From an uncultured Psychroserpens sp. (GTDB taxonomy: Bacteria; Bacteroidota; Bacteroidia; Flavobacteriales; Flavobacteriaceae): a stretch of 64,000 bases of DNA. Made by a program: the position numbers and the translations under genes. The notes under the pieces were generated by a model. It searched no databases. It had not been told where the DNA came from and was given only the letters and a program-made list of their open reading frames with translations. This document shows positions 1 to 7,556 of this stretch, in pieces. The DNA is taken from NCBI RefSeq assembly GCF_947501425.1, contig NZ_CANMVN010000009.1, positions 124,001-188,000 of the forward strand. Direction: 5' to 3'. The number at the start of each line of letters is the position of its first letter. Position 1 is the first letter of the stretch.

Positions 1-1740
1 AAAGCTAATACATTGTATGGTTGTTTTGTGATCTTAAATTCATTAAAAAACAACCTACATGTATCTAATGTAACAGTCTTTCAATCGGTAAATAATCACA
101 TTTACATTCCTGATTTTTCAAAGATCACACCAATATTATCAGAACAAGAATGTACTAAATTATTTAAATTTCCTCACATTTATCATCCTGATTTTGGATG
201 GGTAGAACTCCAGGAAACGATCAACTGGTCTGAGATTATACAATTGAGACCACCTGTCTTGTTAAACATCACAGTGCCGCAGGATGCTGTTCAAATTCAA
301 AATGATATATTAAGTTTTCAGCTGGTATCAAAATCTGATGAAGCCATTACAAAAGATCTGGATCTAAAGCTAGAAACACCTAAGAAAGACAAACTCAATA
401 CACTTGACAAGATAAAACTGAATGTTTTAAAACGATTGTTCACATCATCAAAAACAAGTAACGGAAATTTTTCGGTGGAACGTAAAGGGTTTATGAAATG
501 GCTGGATAATTTATCTGGTTCCGGGTCTAAGTCTAAAAGCAGACGCAGTTCTAAATGGGAAAAGAATTTAGAGAAGCTATTGTATAGAAATCAAAAAGAA
601 GCCGACAAGCTTTTACATATGCTTAAGCTCAATCCTAAATCGGCCTTACAATTTGCTGTTCCTTTGGATCTCATAGGATCATCCAGAGATTCAGGGCATA
701 ATCCCATAAATATCTTTTCTAAAAACACTGATGGAGATAGTGCTTTTTCTAACATTGTGATTAGAATATTAACCCTCTTTACTTTGTTTGCTATAGTATA
801 TCTGGTTTATCTATTATTCTCAGGTATTTTTAGTGGTAACTTAATACCTTTTCTAAGTGTCTTAATTAAAACTATTGGAATCATTGTGGCAGTTGTAATA
901 CTCATTGTTATTTTTGAGCGACTTTTTGGAGGAAACCGAGGTAGCGGAGGCTCAGGCACTGTAGATGCTGATCGATTAAATGCCTTAAGAGAACAATACG
1001 AGAAATTAGCAAAAGAAGCCATAGCTGAAAAGGATTATAAGAAAGCTGCATCCATATACATCAAACTTTTAAAAGACTACTATGCAGCAGCAGACACATT
1101 AGAAGATGGTAATTACTTTCAGGAATCTGCACTCATTCATTTAAAATATAATAAGGATAAAGTTAAAGCGGCTAATGTCTATGAAAAGGGTAAGATCTAT
1201 GACAAAGCAATAAGACTTTACAAAGAACTCAATGCTCATGAGAAAGTTGGCGATATTTATAAAGCCATACACAATACCAATGAAGCTAATACCTATTACC
1301 AAATGGTTATTGAGGACTATTTGGAACATGACCAATATGTAAAGGCATCATTGATCTACAAATATAAAATTGAAGACGCTCCCAAAGCACAAACTATTCT
1401 ACTCAAAGGATGGCGAGAAGATAAAGATGCCTATAACTGTTTGACTAATTATTTCAGCAATTTTCCAAATACTGACATTCTAAAAAAAGGCATTGAATTC
1501 ATCTACAAAAAAGAAACAAGCCCAAAAAACCTCACCTTATTTTTAAAAGCTTTAAAGGTCGAACACCAGAAGCACGAATCCATCCAGGATTTTACTCAGA
1601 CTATAGCTTATGAGATTGTTGCCAATAATTTAAAAGATAATCCGGGTATTACCTACGAACTTAAATCTTTCAATAAAGAAAATCATCTTATTCAAAATGA
1701 TGCCACTCGTTTTGTTAAGCGAAAAAAGTACAAAAAGTAA
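1..1740 (+). CDS. bpX6-like membrane protein with TPR-type C-terminus (5' end outside window)
   Basis: The reading frame is open to the left edge. The first possible start inside the window is a TTG at 13, so the gene probably begins upstream. Numbered from that TTG, residues 1-130 form a beta-rich domain. Two hydrophobic segments lie at about 246-268 and 277-300. A helical region at about 326-480 has TPR-like periodicity, with repeated 'yxxA..Iy..L' patterns such as KKAASIYIKLLKDYYAAADT. This layout resembles bpX6 proteins of the MoxR-vWA-beta-propeller ternary systems, an identification made from memory of that family. Its partners (a MoxR ATPase, vWA proteins and other bpX proteins) would be expected to the left. 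A 141-bp spacer separates it from the lipoprotein gene downstream. Confidence 0.6.
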   Translation, partial: KANTLYGCFVILNSLKNNLHVSNVTVFQSVNNHIYIPDFSKITPILSEQECTKLFKFPHIYHPDFGWVELQETINWSEIIQLRPPVLLNITVPQDAVQIQNDILSFQLVSKSDEAITKDLDLKLETPKKDKLNTLDKIKLNVLKRLFTSSKTSNGNFSVERKGFMKWLDNLSGSGSKSKSRRSSKWEKNLEKLLYRNQKEADKLLHMLKLNPKSALQFAVPLDLIGSSRDSGHNPINIFSKNTDGDSAFSNIVIRILTLFTLFAIVYLVYLLFSGIFSGNLIPFLSVLIKTIGIIVAVVILIVIFERLFGGNRGSGGSGTVDADRLNALREQYEKLAKEAIAEKDYKKAASIYIKLLKDYYAAADTLEDGNYFQESALIHLKYNKDKVKAANVYEKGKIYDKAIRLYKELNAHEKVGDIYKAIHNTNEANTYYQMVIEDYLEHDQYVKASLIYKYKIEDAPKAQTILLKGWREDKDAYNCLTNYFSNFPNTDILKKGIEFIYKKETSPKNLTLFLKALKVEHQKHESIQDFTQTIAYEIVANNLKDNPGITYELKSFNKENHLIQNDATRFVKRKKYKK

Positions 1741-1881
1741 TTGATTTATAATTATTTACAGAAAAGTACGCAACCATTTGCGAGTTTTTCCATCTTAGTA
1801 GAAATCAATCTACTATAACAATAGTAAGACTAGTAATTTTTACACTTTAACTGTTATAATTACAACAACAAAACAACATTT

Positions 1882-3663
1882 ATGAAATCAATTCAACTAT
1901 TTCAAAAATCCATTACCCTCGTTTTTATTAGCCTCATATTGGTGTTATCGTGTGAATCAGACGATACTCGAAGTACACCACCTCAAAATCAAGGCCCAGA
2001 TCCAACAACCTTTGCTCAAAACTTTGGAAATGAGATCTCAAGAGATTTCTTAGGAACGGTTGTAGACACTAACAATGATCCTATCGAGAATGTGATGATT
2101 TCTATTGGTAGTTCAACTGCAATGACTGATAGTAATGGTGTTTTTATCATTAACAACGCCACAGTTAACCAACGCTTTGGATATATCAAAGCTGAAAAAG
2201 CAGGCTACATACATGCCTCACGTTCTCTAGTACCTACTAGCGGAACAAACAAAGTACGCATCATGATGCTGGCAGAAACTATTACGGGAACCACTTCAAG
2301 TGGTATGCAGGAAACCATTAGTTTGCCAGGAGGTGCTTCAGTAGATTTGGAAGGCGCCTATGTTAAACCAGATGGTAGTTTATATTCAGGAAGTGTAAAT
2401 GTAATCATGCATCACTTAGATCCCGTAGATGAGAATATGCAAGACCAAATGCCTGGTATGTTGTATGCTGCTAATTCAGACAATGAGGAACGTATGCTTC
2501 AAACCTTCGGAATGCTGGCTGTAGAATTACGTGGTGAGAATGGCGAAGATTTAAATATAGCTGAAGGCTCAACTGCTGAAATAAAAGTGCCTCTTGATCC
2601 AAGCTTAATGACAGACGCTCCGCCTTCAATCCCTTTATGGTATTTTGATGAAACCAACGGCTATTGGGTTGAAGAAGGTGTTGCCCTTTTAATTGGTAAC
2701 GAATACATAGGAACCGTAACTCATTTTTCATTTTGGAATTGTGATATTCCTACAGAATATGTTGATTTATGTGTCACTGTCGTGACTGAAAATGGCAATC
2801 CTGTTGCTAATAGCCAAGTCACGTTAACTAGCACAAACTTTGGAACAGGCACTGGTTATACTAATGAGAATGGTGAGACCTGCGGACTTGTGCCAAGTAA
2901 TGAATCTTTAGAGCTCAATGTGTATAGCTATGATATTTGTGGAGATAGTCCGTTACACAATGAAACTACAGGACCGTTCACGGAAGATTCATCAATCACT
3001 ATTACCTTGATGGAAAGTCCTAATATCATTTCTGAAACTGTGACTGGTACTTTTAATACTTGTAGTGATAATCCTGTAACAGACGGTTATATCAATTTGA
3101 GATATGGTAATCAAAATTTTATAGATGTTATATCTGATGGAGACTTTGAGATTAACCTTTTACGTTGTAATGCCGATAACACTTTTGGTTTAAAAGCATA
3201 TGACTTTGTCAATGTTCAAGAAACAGATTCTCTTACCTATACCTTTACAACACCAGTTACTAATTTAGGCACCATTCAATCGTGTAATACTGTTGAAGAA
3301 TTTATTACATATCAAGTCGATGATCATCCAGAAATTTCGTACTTCTTTAATGTTCAAGGTGGTTTGGATGGAGATTATTTGAGTGTGTTTTACTATTCTG
3401 AAAATCAGCAAAACATTTTTGAATTTTCTATAAACCCGTTTAACGGTCCAAACACTTATACCGACAGTTTTTTGTTGAATTTTTTCGATGAGAACAATGA
3501 TGGAACAAGTCTGGAGACTGAATTTGAAGGCACGTTCAATGTCTCCTCCTTTGGTGACGTAGGAGAATACATTGATATTAACTTTAATGGTGTACTTATC
3601 GAGTATAATAGTCCAGATCAAATTCCAATATCTGGTACAATACATGTTCTAAGAGATTACTAA
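1882..3663 (+). CDS. surface lipoprotein with carboxypeptidase-regulatory-like domain (paralogue A)
   Basis: A 593-residue lipoprotein precursor. The hydrophobic signal ends in a lipobox with Cys24, followed by ESDD. An acidic stretch just after the Cys fits the Bacteroidota signal for export to the outside of the outer membrane. Residues about 55-130 form a Cna/carboxypeptidase-regulatory beta-sandwich. A second such domain starts near 295, after the conserved 'HFSFWNCDIP' stretch. The N-terminal ~290 residues are nearly identical to the product at 4716-6554, while the C-terminal halves diverge strongly. The function is unknown; a role in binding a substrate or partner at the cell surface is inference. 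A strong terminator follows. Confidence 0.8.
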   Translation: MKSIQLFQKSITLVFISLILVLSCESDDTRSTPPQNQGPDPTTFAQNFGNEISRDFLGTVVDTNNDPIENVMISIGSSTAMTDSNGVFIINNATVNQRFGYIKAEKAGYIHASRSLVPTSGTNKVRIMMLAETITGTTSSGMQETISLPGGASVDLEGAYVKPDGSLYSGSVNVIMHHLDPVDENMQDQMPGMLYAANSDNEERMLQTFGMLAVELRGENGEDLNIAEGSTAEIKVPLDPSLMTDAPPSIPLWYFDETNGYWVEEGVALLIGNEYIGTVTHFSFWNCDIPTEYVDLCVTVVTENGNPVANSQVTLTSTNFGTGTGYTNENGETCGLVPSNESLELNVYSYDICGDSPLHNETTGPFTEDSSITITLMESPNIISETVTGTFNTCSDNPVTDGYINLRYGNQNFIDVISDGDFEINLLRCNADNTFGLKAYDFVNVQETDSLTYTFTTPVTNLGTIQSCNTVEEFITYQVDDHPEISYFFNVQGGLDGDYLSVFYYSENQQNIFEFSINPFNGPNTYTDSFLLNFFDENNDGTSLETEFEGTFNVSSFGDVGEYIDINFNGVLIEYNSPDQIPISGTIHVLRDY

Positions 3664-3667
3664 TACA

Positions 3668-3699
3668 AAAAAAGCCTTCTCAAATGAGAAGGCTTTTTT
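3668..3699. terminator. bidirectional intrinsic terminator
   Basis: The stem GCCTTCTC/GAGAAGGC has an AAAT loop, with A-tracts on the left and T-tracts on the right. It lies between two convergent genes and can serve both. Nearly the same hairpin follows the paralogous lipoprotein gene at 6639-6669. Confidence 0.9.
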
Positions 3700-3717
3700 C
3701 TTTCATAGCAATAGTTA

Positions 3718-4566
3718 TTATCTTCCGCTTCGTCGTCGTCCACGATTATCACGAAATTCTTTCATTTTATTAGAAATAATATCTTGGTACTCTGTCTTAT
3801 TCACTTCTTTTCCTTTATCTGGAGCTTCAATATCTACTTTATCTTGTGGGTTTATTACCAATTTAGAACATAGCATCGTTGTATTGCCTGCACTGACTTC
3901 AAGAATTAATCCTGGTAATCCCCAATATTCAGAAGGACCATGACTCACAGGTATTTGAGGTGAGTACCACGCTTCAACTTCGGTCATTGCAACCTCTGGT
4001 TCTTCTGTTGCTTCAGTGTCTCCATCAGCATTTTGTTTCGCAGCTTCGCTTCGTCTTAATTTGTCCCAGGAAAAATTATACCATGTTAACTCATCTGTTG
4101 GAATAGAAGCAGTAGCTTTAAAACACATATAGTTTCCTATCTGCTTAGATTCTGTTCCCATTTTCCATTCTATGGGCTGTAATTTATCTTTGACTAAGAA
4201 TTGCTTCCCATAAAATTCCTGATCTTGTAATTGTATGTTCGTCTTCACATTTTTATATTGTTCTCCTGCAGCAAAGTTCTTTCCCCAAGAATCTGTGGCA
4301 CCAGACATGGCATCTAACATGTCATTTTCTTTGAATATTGATTCTTCCTTATTGAAGGTCAATGTATAGGTTTTTTCCAAACGGTTTTTCATTCGAGCCA
4401 TGACCTGCTTTTTTTGAGCTTCACTCAAACGTGCACCCCAACGGCCAAGATCCATGGTAGATTTGGAGATATAGGTCGCCTGTCCCTGAAAATCTTGAGC
4501 ATTAAGATTTAGTGATACTAATGCACCGAAAGCTAATATGCCAATGCTTTTAACTAATGCGTTCAT
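3718..4566 (-). CDS. GLPGLI family exported protein (copy 1)
   Basis: A 282-residue protein with a cleavable signal peptide (residues 1-23, ending LNLNAQ). It carries the family hallmark WGLPGLILEV near residue 220, preceded by 'AWYSPQIPVSHGP'. The other conserved blocks are also present: 'DFQGQATYISK' after the signal, 'RLEKTYTLTFN', 'IGNYMCFKAT' and 'CSKLVINP'. The family is restricted to Bacteroidota and has no established biochemical function, though members often sit beside outer-membrane barrels. It is monocistronic here, with its own TAAATTTG -7 element 30 bp upstream. The C-terminus is Arg-rich (RGRRRSGR). Two further copies lie at 10482 and 11549. Confidence 0.85.
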   Translation of the reverse strand: MNALVKSIGILAFGALVSLNLNAQDFQGQATYISKSTMDLGRWGARLSEAQKKQVMARMKNRLEKTYTLTFNKEESIFKENDMLDAMSGATDSWGKNFAAGEQYKNVKTNIQLQDQEFYGKQFLVKDKLQPIEWKMGTESKQIGNYMCFKATASIPTDELTWYNFSWDKLRRSEAAKQNADGDTEATEEPEVAMTEVEAWYSPQIPVSHGPSEYWGLPGLILEVSAGNTTMLCSKLVINPQDKVDIEAPDKGKEVNKTEYQDIISNKMKEFRDNRGRRRSGR

Positions 4567-4595
4567 AATAATCGTAATAATTGATTAGTGTTTAA

Positions 4596-4603
4596 CAAAT
4601 TTA
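4596..4603 (-). promoter_or_regulatory. -7 promoter element (TAAATTTG) of GLPGLI copy 1
   Basis: On the minus strand this is a perfect TAnnTTTG element placed 30 bp before the start codon. It sits in a 16-bp block, TTAAATTTGTTAAACA, that recurs with one change before the GLPGLI gene at 10482-11381. No TTG -33 element is visible at the usual spacing. Confidence 0.55.
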
Positions 4604-4715
4604 ATAAAAAGTTAAACATAATTTACATCTTTATCATAATATTAACAATATCATTATTGATAATAGTAAATTCTTATATTGCTTGTAATTACGTCAAAAT
4701 TAAATCAGACCTCTT

Positions 4716-6554
4716 ATGAAAATTCAATACCTAACTTTTCTGTTTTCAGCCTTTCTAATATTCGCATCATGCTCTGACGACGACAATTCAGGAGGTGAAC
4801 AAAATCCTAATCAGAATCAAGACCATAACCCAACAGCATTTGCTCAAAATTTTGGAAATGAGATCTCAAGAAATTTCTTAGGAACGGTTGTAGATACTAA
4901 CAATGATCCTATTGAGAATGTAATGATTACCATAGGTAGCTCTACTGCAATGACTGATAGTAATGGTGTTTTTATCATTAATAATGCGACGGTCAATCAA
5001 CGCTTCGGATATGTTAAAGCAGAGAAAACTGGTTATATCCATGCCTCAAGATCTGTAGTACCTAGTAGCGGAACAAACAAAGTGCGTATCATGATGCTGA
5101 CAGAAACTATTACAGGAACCACTAATAGTGGCTCTCAAGAAACCATAAGTTTATCCAATGGCTCCAAAGTGGCTTTAGAAGGCGAATATGTTAAACTTGA
5201 TGGCACTGTTTATGATGGAAATGTCAATGTTATTATGCATCATCTAGACCCAGTTGATAACAATATGCAAGATCAAATGCCAGGCATGCTTTATGCTGCA
5301 AACTCAGACAATGAAGAACGTATGCTTCAAACCTTCGGAATGTTAGCTGTTGAATTAAGAGGTGAGAATGGTGAAGATTTAAATTTAGCTGAAGGCTCAA
5401 CTGCTGAAATTACAGTACCTTTAGATGCTAGCTTGATTGCTACAGCTCCTAGCACAATTCCGTTGTGGTATTTTGATGAAGATTATGGTTATTGGATTGA
5501 AGATGGTGAAGCTACATTAGTTGGCAATACTTATGTTGGAACGGTGTCGCATTTCTCATTTTGGAATTGTGATATTCCCAGAGGTGTGGTTACTTTATGC
5601 CTAAATGTGACAGACTCAAACGGAAATGACTTGACAGGAGTTACAGTAACACTTACAAGTGACTTATCAGGTTCTCGTGATGAAATCACAAATCATAAAG
5701 GGGAAGTTTGTGGATTAGTTCCAAGTAGCGAGACTCTTGTCATTAATACATCATTTGGTAATTGCCATCAAAACATCAACGTTATTGGTCCGTTTATAGA
5801 AGACTCATATGTTGAAATTGTCATTACAGATAATAGCTCAATAATTTCTGAAACAATAACAGGCAACTTTACCAATTGCGATCAACAGGCAATTGAAAAG
5901 GGATACGTGTTGGTTCAAACCGATTATTACTCATCATATCAATTAGTAACAGATGGCAGTATTGATACAACTATCCTGCGCTGTGCTAATGAAAGTGATT
6001 TTACTTTGCAAGCTCATGATGCCAGTACTTTTCAAAGTGCCAATGAGATGACGTTCTCTTTTACTACTCCAGTCACTGATATTGGAACCATAAGTGCTTG
6101 TGGCTCTAGTGTTCAATCCATCCAATACACGATTGATGGCACAGAAAATTTTGCATTTGTAGGCAGCATTATTAATAAAGTAAAACTAATATATAATACG
6201 AACAATTCAACGTTTCCTTTAAACACGTATTTGCTACAAATTGAAACATTCGCGAGTGAAGCACCTTGCTTCAGAATAATTGGTATACTAACACAAGATT
6301 TTAATACGCTTGAAGGTACTTATGACTATTGGTACATGGAAGATGAAAATGACAATAGAGGAATAACTTTTAGCACTGATGCTGATTGTGGTTATTTCGT
6401 GACACCTGATAATAATGCCGTTTTTAACTTAAATGGTGTTGGAGAAGTTGGTCAATTTATTGATTTAACTTTTTCACTAGATTATAATGACTCAGATGGT
6501 CAACTTCACACCATGGATGGAGTAATTCATGTTATCAGAGATCCAGATAATTAA
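4716..6554 (+). CDS. surface lipoprotein with carboxypeptidase-regulatory-like domain (paralogue B)
   Basis: A 612-residue lipoprotein precursor. The lipobox ends at Cys19 and is followed by SDDDNS, an acidic surface-export-type signal. It is the paralogue of the protein at 1882-3663. The N-terminal ~290 residues match almost residue for residue and share long nearly identical DNA blocks, for example around 4855-4925 versus 2031-2101. The later domains differ, although both proteins end in a similar 'IHV.RD' motif. This points to a tandem duplication, or later gene conversion, of the N-terminal half with diversification of the distal half. The duplication enclosed GLPGLI copy 1 or was split by it. 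The ligand and function are unknown. Confidence 0.8.
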   Translation: MKIQYLTFLFSAFLIFASCSDDDNSGGEQNPNQNQDHNPTAFAQNFGNEISRNFLGTVVDTNNDPIENVMITIGSSTAMTDSNGVFIINNATVNQRFGYVKAEKTGYIHASRSVVPSSGTNKVRIMMLTETITGTTNSGSQETISLSNGSKVALEGEYVKLDGTVYDGNVNVIMHHLDPVDNNMQDQMPGMLYAANSDNEERMLQTFGMLAVELRGENGEDLNLAEGSTAEITVPLDASLIATAPSTIPLWYFDEDYGYWIEDGEATLVGNTYVGTVSHFSFWNCDIPRGVVTLCLNVTDSNGNDLTGVTVTLTSDLSGSRDEITNHKGEVCGLVPSSETLVINTSFGNCHQNINVIGPFIEDSYVEIVITDNSSIISETITGNFTNCDQQAIEKGYVLVQTDYYSSYQLVTDGSIDTTILRCANESDFTLQAHDASTFQSANEMTFSFTTPVTDIGTISACGSSVQSIQYTIDGTENFAFVGSIINKVKLIYNTNNSTFPLNTYLLQIETFASEAPCFRIIGILTQDFNTLEGTYDYWYMEDENDNRGITFSTDADCGYFVTPDNNAVFNLNGVGEVGQFIDLTFSLDYNDSDGQLHTMDGVIHVIRDPDN

Positions 6555-6638
6555 ACCGTCAGTCAAATTTAATAAACTAATTTAAATCTATTTTATTTTT
6601 TGCATTATATACAGTGCTTTGGAATGTTAATACTCAAT

Positions 6639-6669
6639 AAAAAAGCCTTCTCAATTGAGAAGGCTTTTT
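6639..6669. terminator. intrinsic terminator after paralogue B
   Basis: The stem GCCTTCTC/GAGAAGGC has loop AATT and flanking A/T tracts. It differs from the hairpin at 3668-3699 only in the loop, so it was apparently duplicated along with the lipoprotein gene. Confidence 0.9.
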
Positions 6670-6670
6670 A

Positions 6671-6789
6671 TGCGTTAAGGATAGAGGCTTTGTTGGAGCT
6701 CTCCTCCTATGCATTAAGCTTTGGAGGAAGCGACTGCCGATAGCCTGATCCTCTTGTAGCATTAGCGAAAGAGGGAAACGCCCACAAAT
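6671..6789. repeat. structured interspersed-repeat-like element next to a decayed barrel gene
   Basis: A non-coding 119-bp stretch, noticeably GC-richer than its surroundings. It holds two hairpins: CCTCC/GGAGG at 6704-6725 and CCTCTT/AAGAGG at 6750-6773. It ends exactly at the stop codon of the barrel fragment. Read on the minus strand it starts GTGGGCGTTTCCC, passes through GATCAGGCTATCGGC and ends CTATCCTTAACGCA. I recall similar strings as dispersed repeats in flavobacterial genomes but cannot verify this here. It may be a small structured RNA or a non-autonomous mobile unit. No second copy was seen in the window. Confidence 0.45.
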
Positions 6790-6790
6790 C

Positions 6791-7048
6791 CTATAAGGTA
6801 TAGATGACTCTAAAAGTGATAAATCTTGGTTGAATGAACGTCTCTGAACTAAATACAGAGATGTTACCTGCACTGTTGTTTACACGAGCATCAATATCTA
6901 ATAAGTTAGACGCTTTTAGCTCGTATTCCCATTTGGCATCTCTATCTTTCTTGTAAGCCAAACTCGCATCCCATGTTTGGAAAGATTGAGACGGTCTTAC
7001 GCCATTATCTAATGTTAATCTTTCAATTTCATTTATCTTTATAGTCAA
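6791..7048 (-). pseudogene. C-terminal remnant of a TonB-receptor-like outer-membrane barrel
   Basis: About 70 codons match the last 70 residues of the barrel protein at 7557-10346. Shared blocks include 'F.TW.ASL.Y.KDRDAK', 'ASNLL.ID..VNN' and 'GNISVFSSETF.QPRFITFR'. There is no signal peptide, regulatory domain, plug or most of the barrel. The only start available is TTG. The protein-level similarity is clear but the DNA has drifted well away from the intact copy, so this is an old paralogue that lost its 5' end rather than a recent partial duplication. Confidence 0.75.
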
Positions 7049-7141
7049 AGCGATTAAGGCATAATTGAATTATACATTCCCATAAGTAAATTTAATATAT
7101 ATCATAAAATATATAAATAAAAATTATGAATCGAACTTAAG

Positions 7142-7149
7142 TAACTTTG
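7142..7149 (+). promoter_or_regulatory. -7 promoter element (TAACTTTG)
   Basis: A perfect TAnnTTTG match 24 bp before the start codon of the small exported protein at 7173, implying a short leader. No convincing -33 TTG is seen. Confidence 0.45.
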
Positions 7150-7172
7150 ATAGAAATCTAAAAAACATTATT

Positions 7173-7481
7173 ATGAAAAGTATTTTATTAGGATTACCAC
7201 TATTTTTTTTAACCTTAAACTTTACAAGTACTGATACTGAAAACAAAGGAGTTGAGATCATTGACACAGATCAAGCCACCTTGTCTGTTAGATCTACTAG
7301 CGCATGTAATGAATTTTACGATATATTGGCTGCTCAAGCTGAGACAGATTTAGTCAATAATATGGTTTGGGCACTAGACAATGGATTTGGGAATGATGAA
7401 TTTGTAACCGACACTATTTGGTGGGCTTATGAGTCTACAATGTCTGATATAAAAGCACAGAGAAAAGCCTATTGTAAATAA
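7173..7481 (+). CDS. small exported protein of unknown function
   Basis: A 102-residue protein with an N-terminal hydrophobic signal (residues 1-19, MKSILLGLPLFFLTLNFTST). The mature part has two cysteines, in 'SACNEF' and at the penultimate position (YCK), that could form a disulfide after export. The rest is acidic and helix-prone with several Trp residues. I do not recognise the family. It has its own TAnnTTTG element and its own terminator, so it is an independent unit lodged between the decayed barrel and the intact one. Confidence 0.65.
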   Translation: MKSILLGLPLFFLTLNFTSTDTENKGVEIIDTDQATLSVRSTSACNEFYDILAAQAETDLVNNMVWALDNGFGNDEFVTDTIWWAYESTMSDIKAQRKAYCK

Positions 7482-7502
7482 AACCAGAGTTTAGTTAACA
7501 GA

Positions 7503-7542
7503 AAAACCAGATTTTAGCTTAGAGCAGAAATCTGGTTTTTTT
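7503..7542. terminator. intrinsic terminator between convergent genes
   Basis: The stem AAACCAGATTT/AAATCTGGTTT has a 13-nt loop followed by a T-run. It serves the small exported protein and, in reverse, the barrel gene ending at 7557. Confidence 0.85.
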
Positions 7543-7556
7543 ATGTTGAAAGCGTT

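Noticed and set aside
6671-7048. Insertion sequence as the cause of the truncated barrel gene
   Set aside because: No transposase ORF, terminal inverted repeats or target duplication could be seen. Only a non-coding structured element is present.
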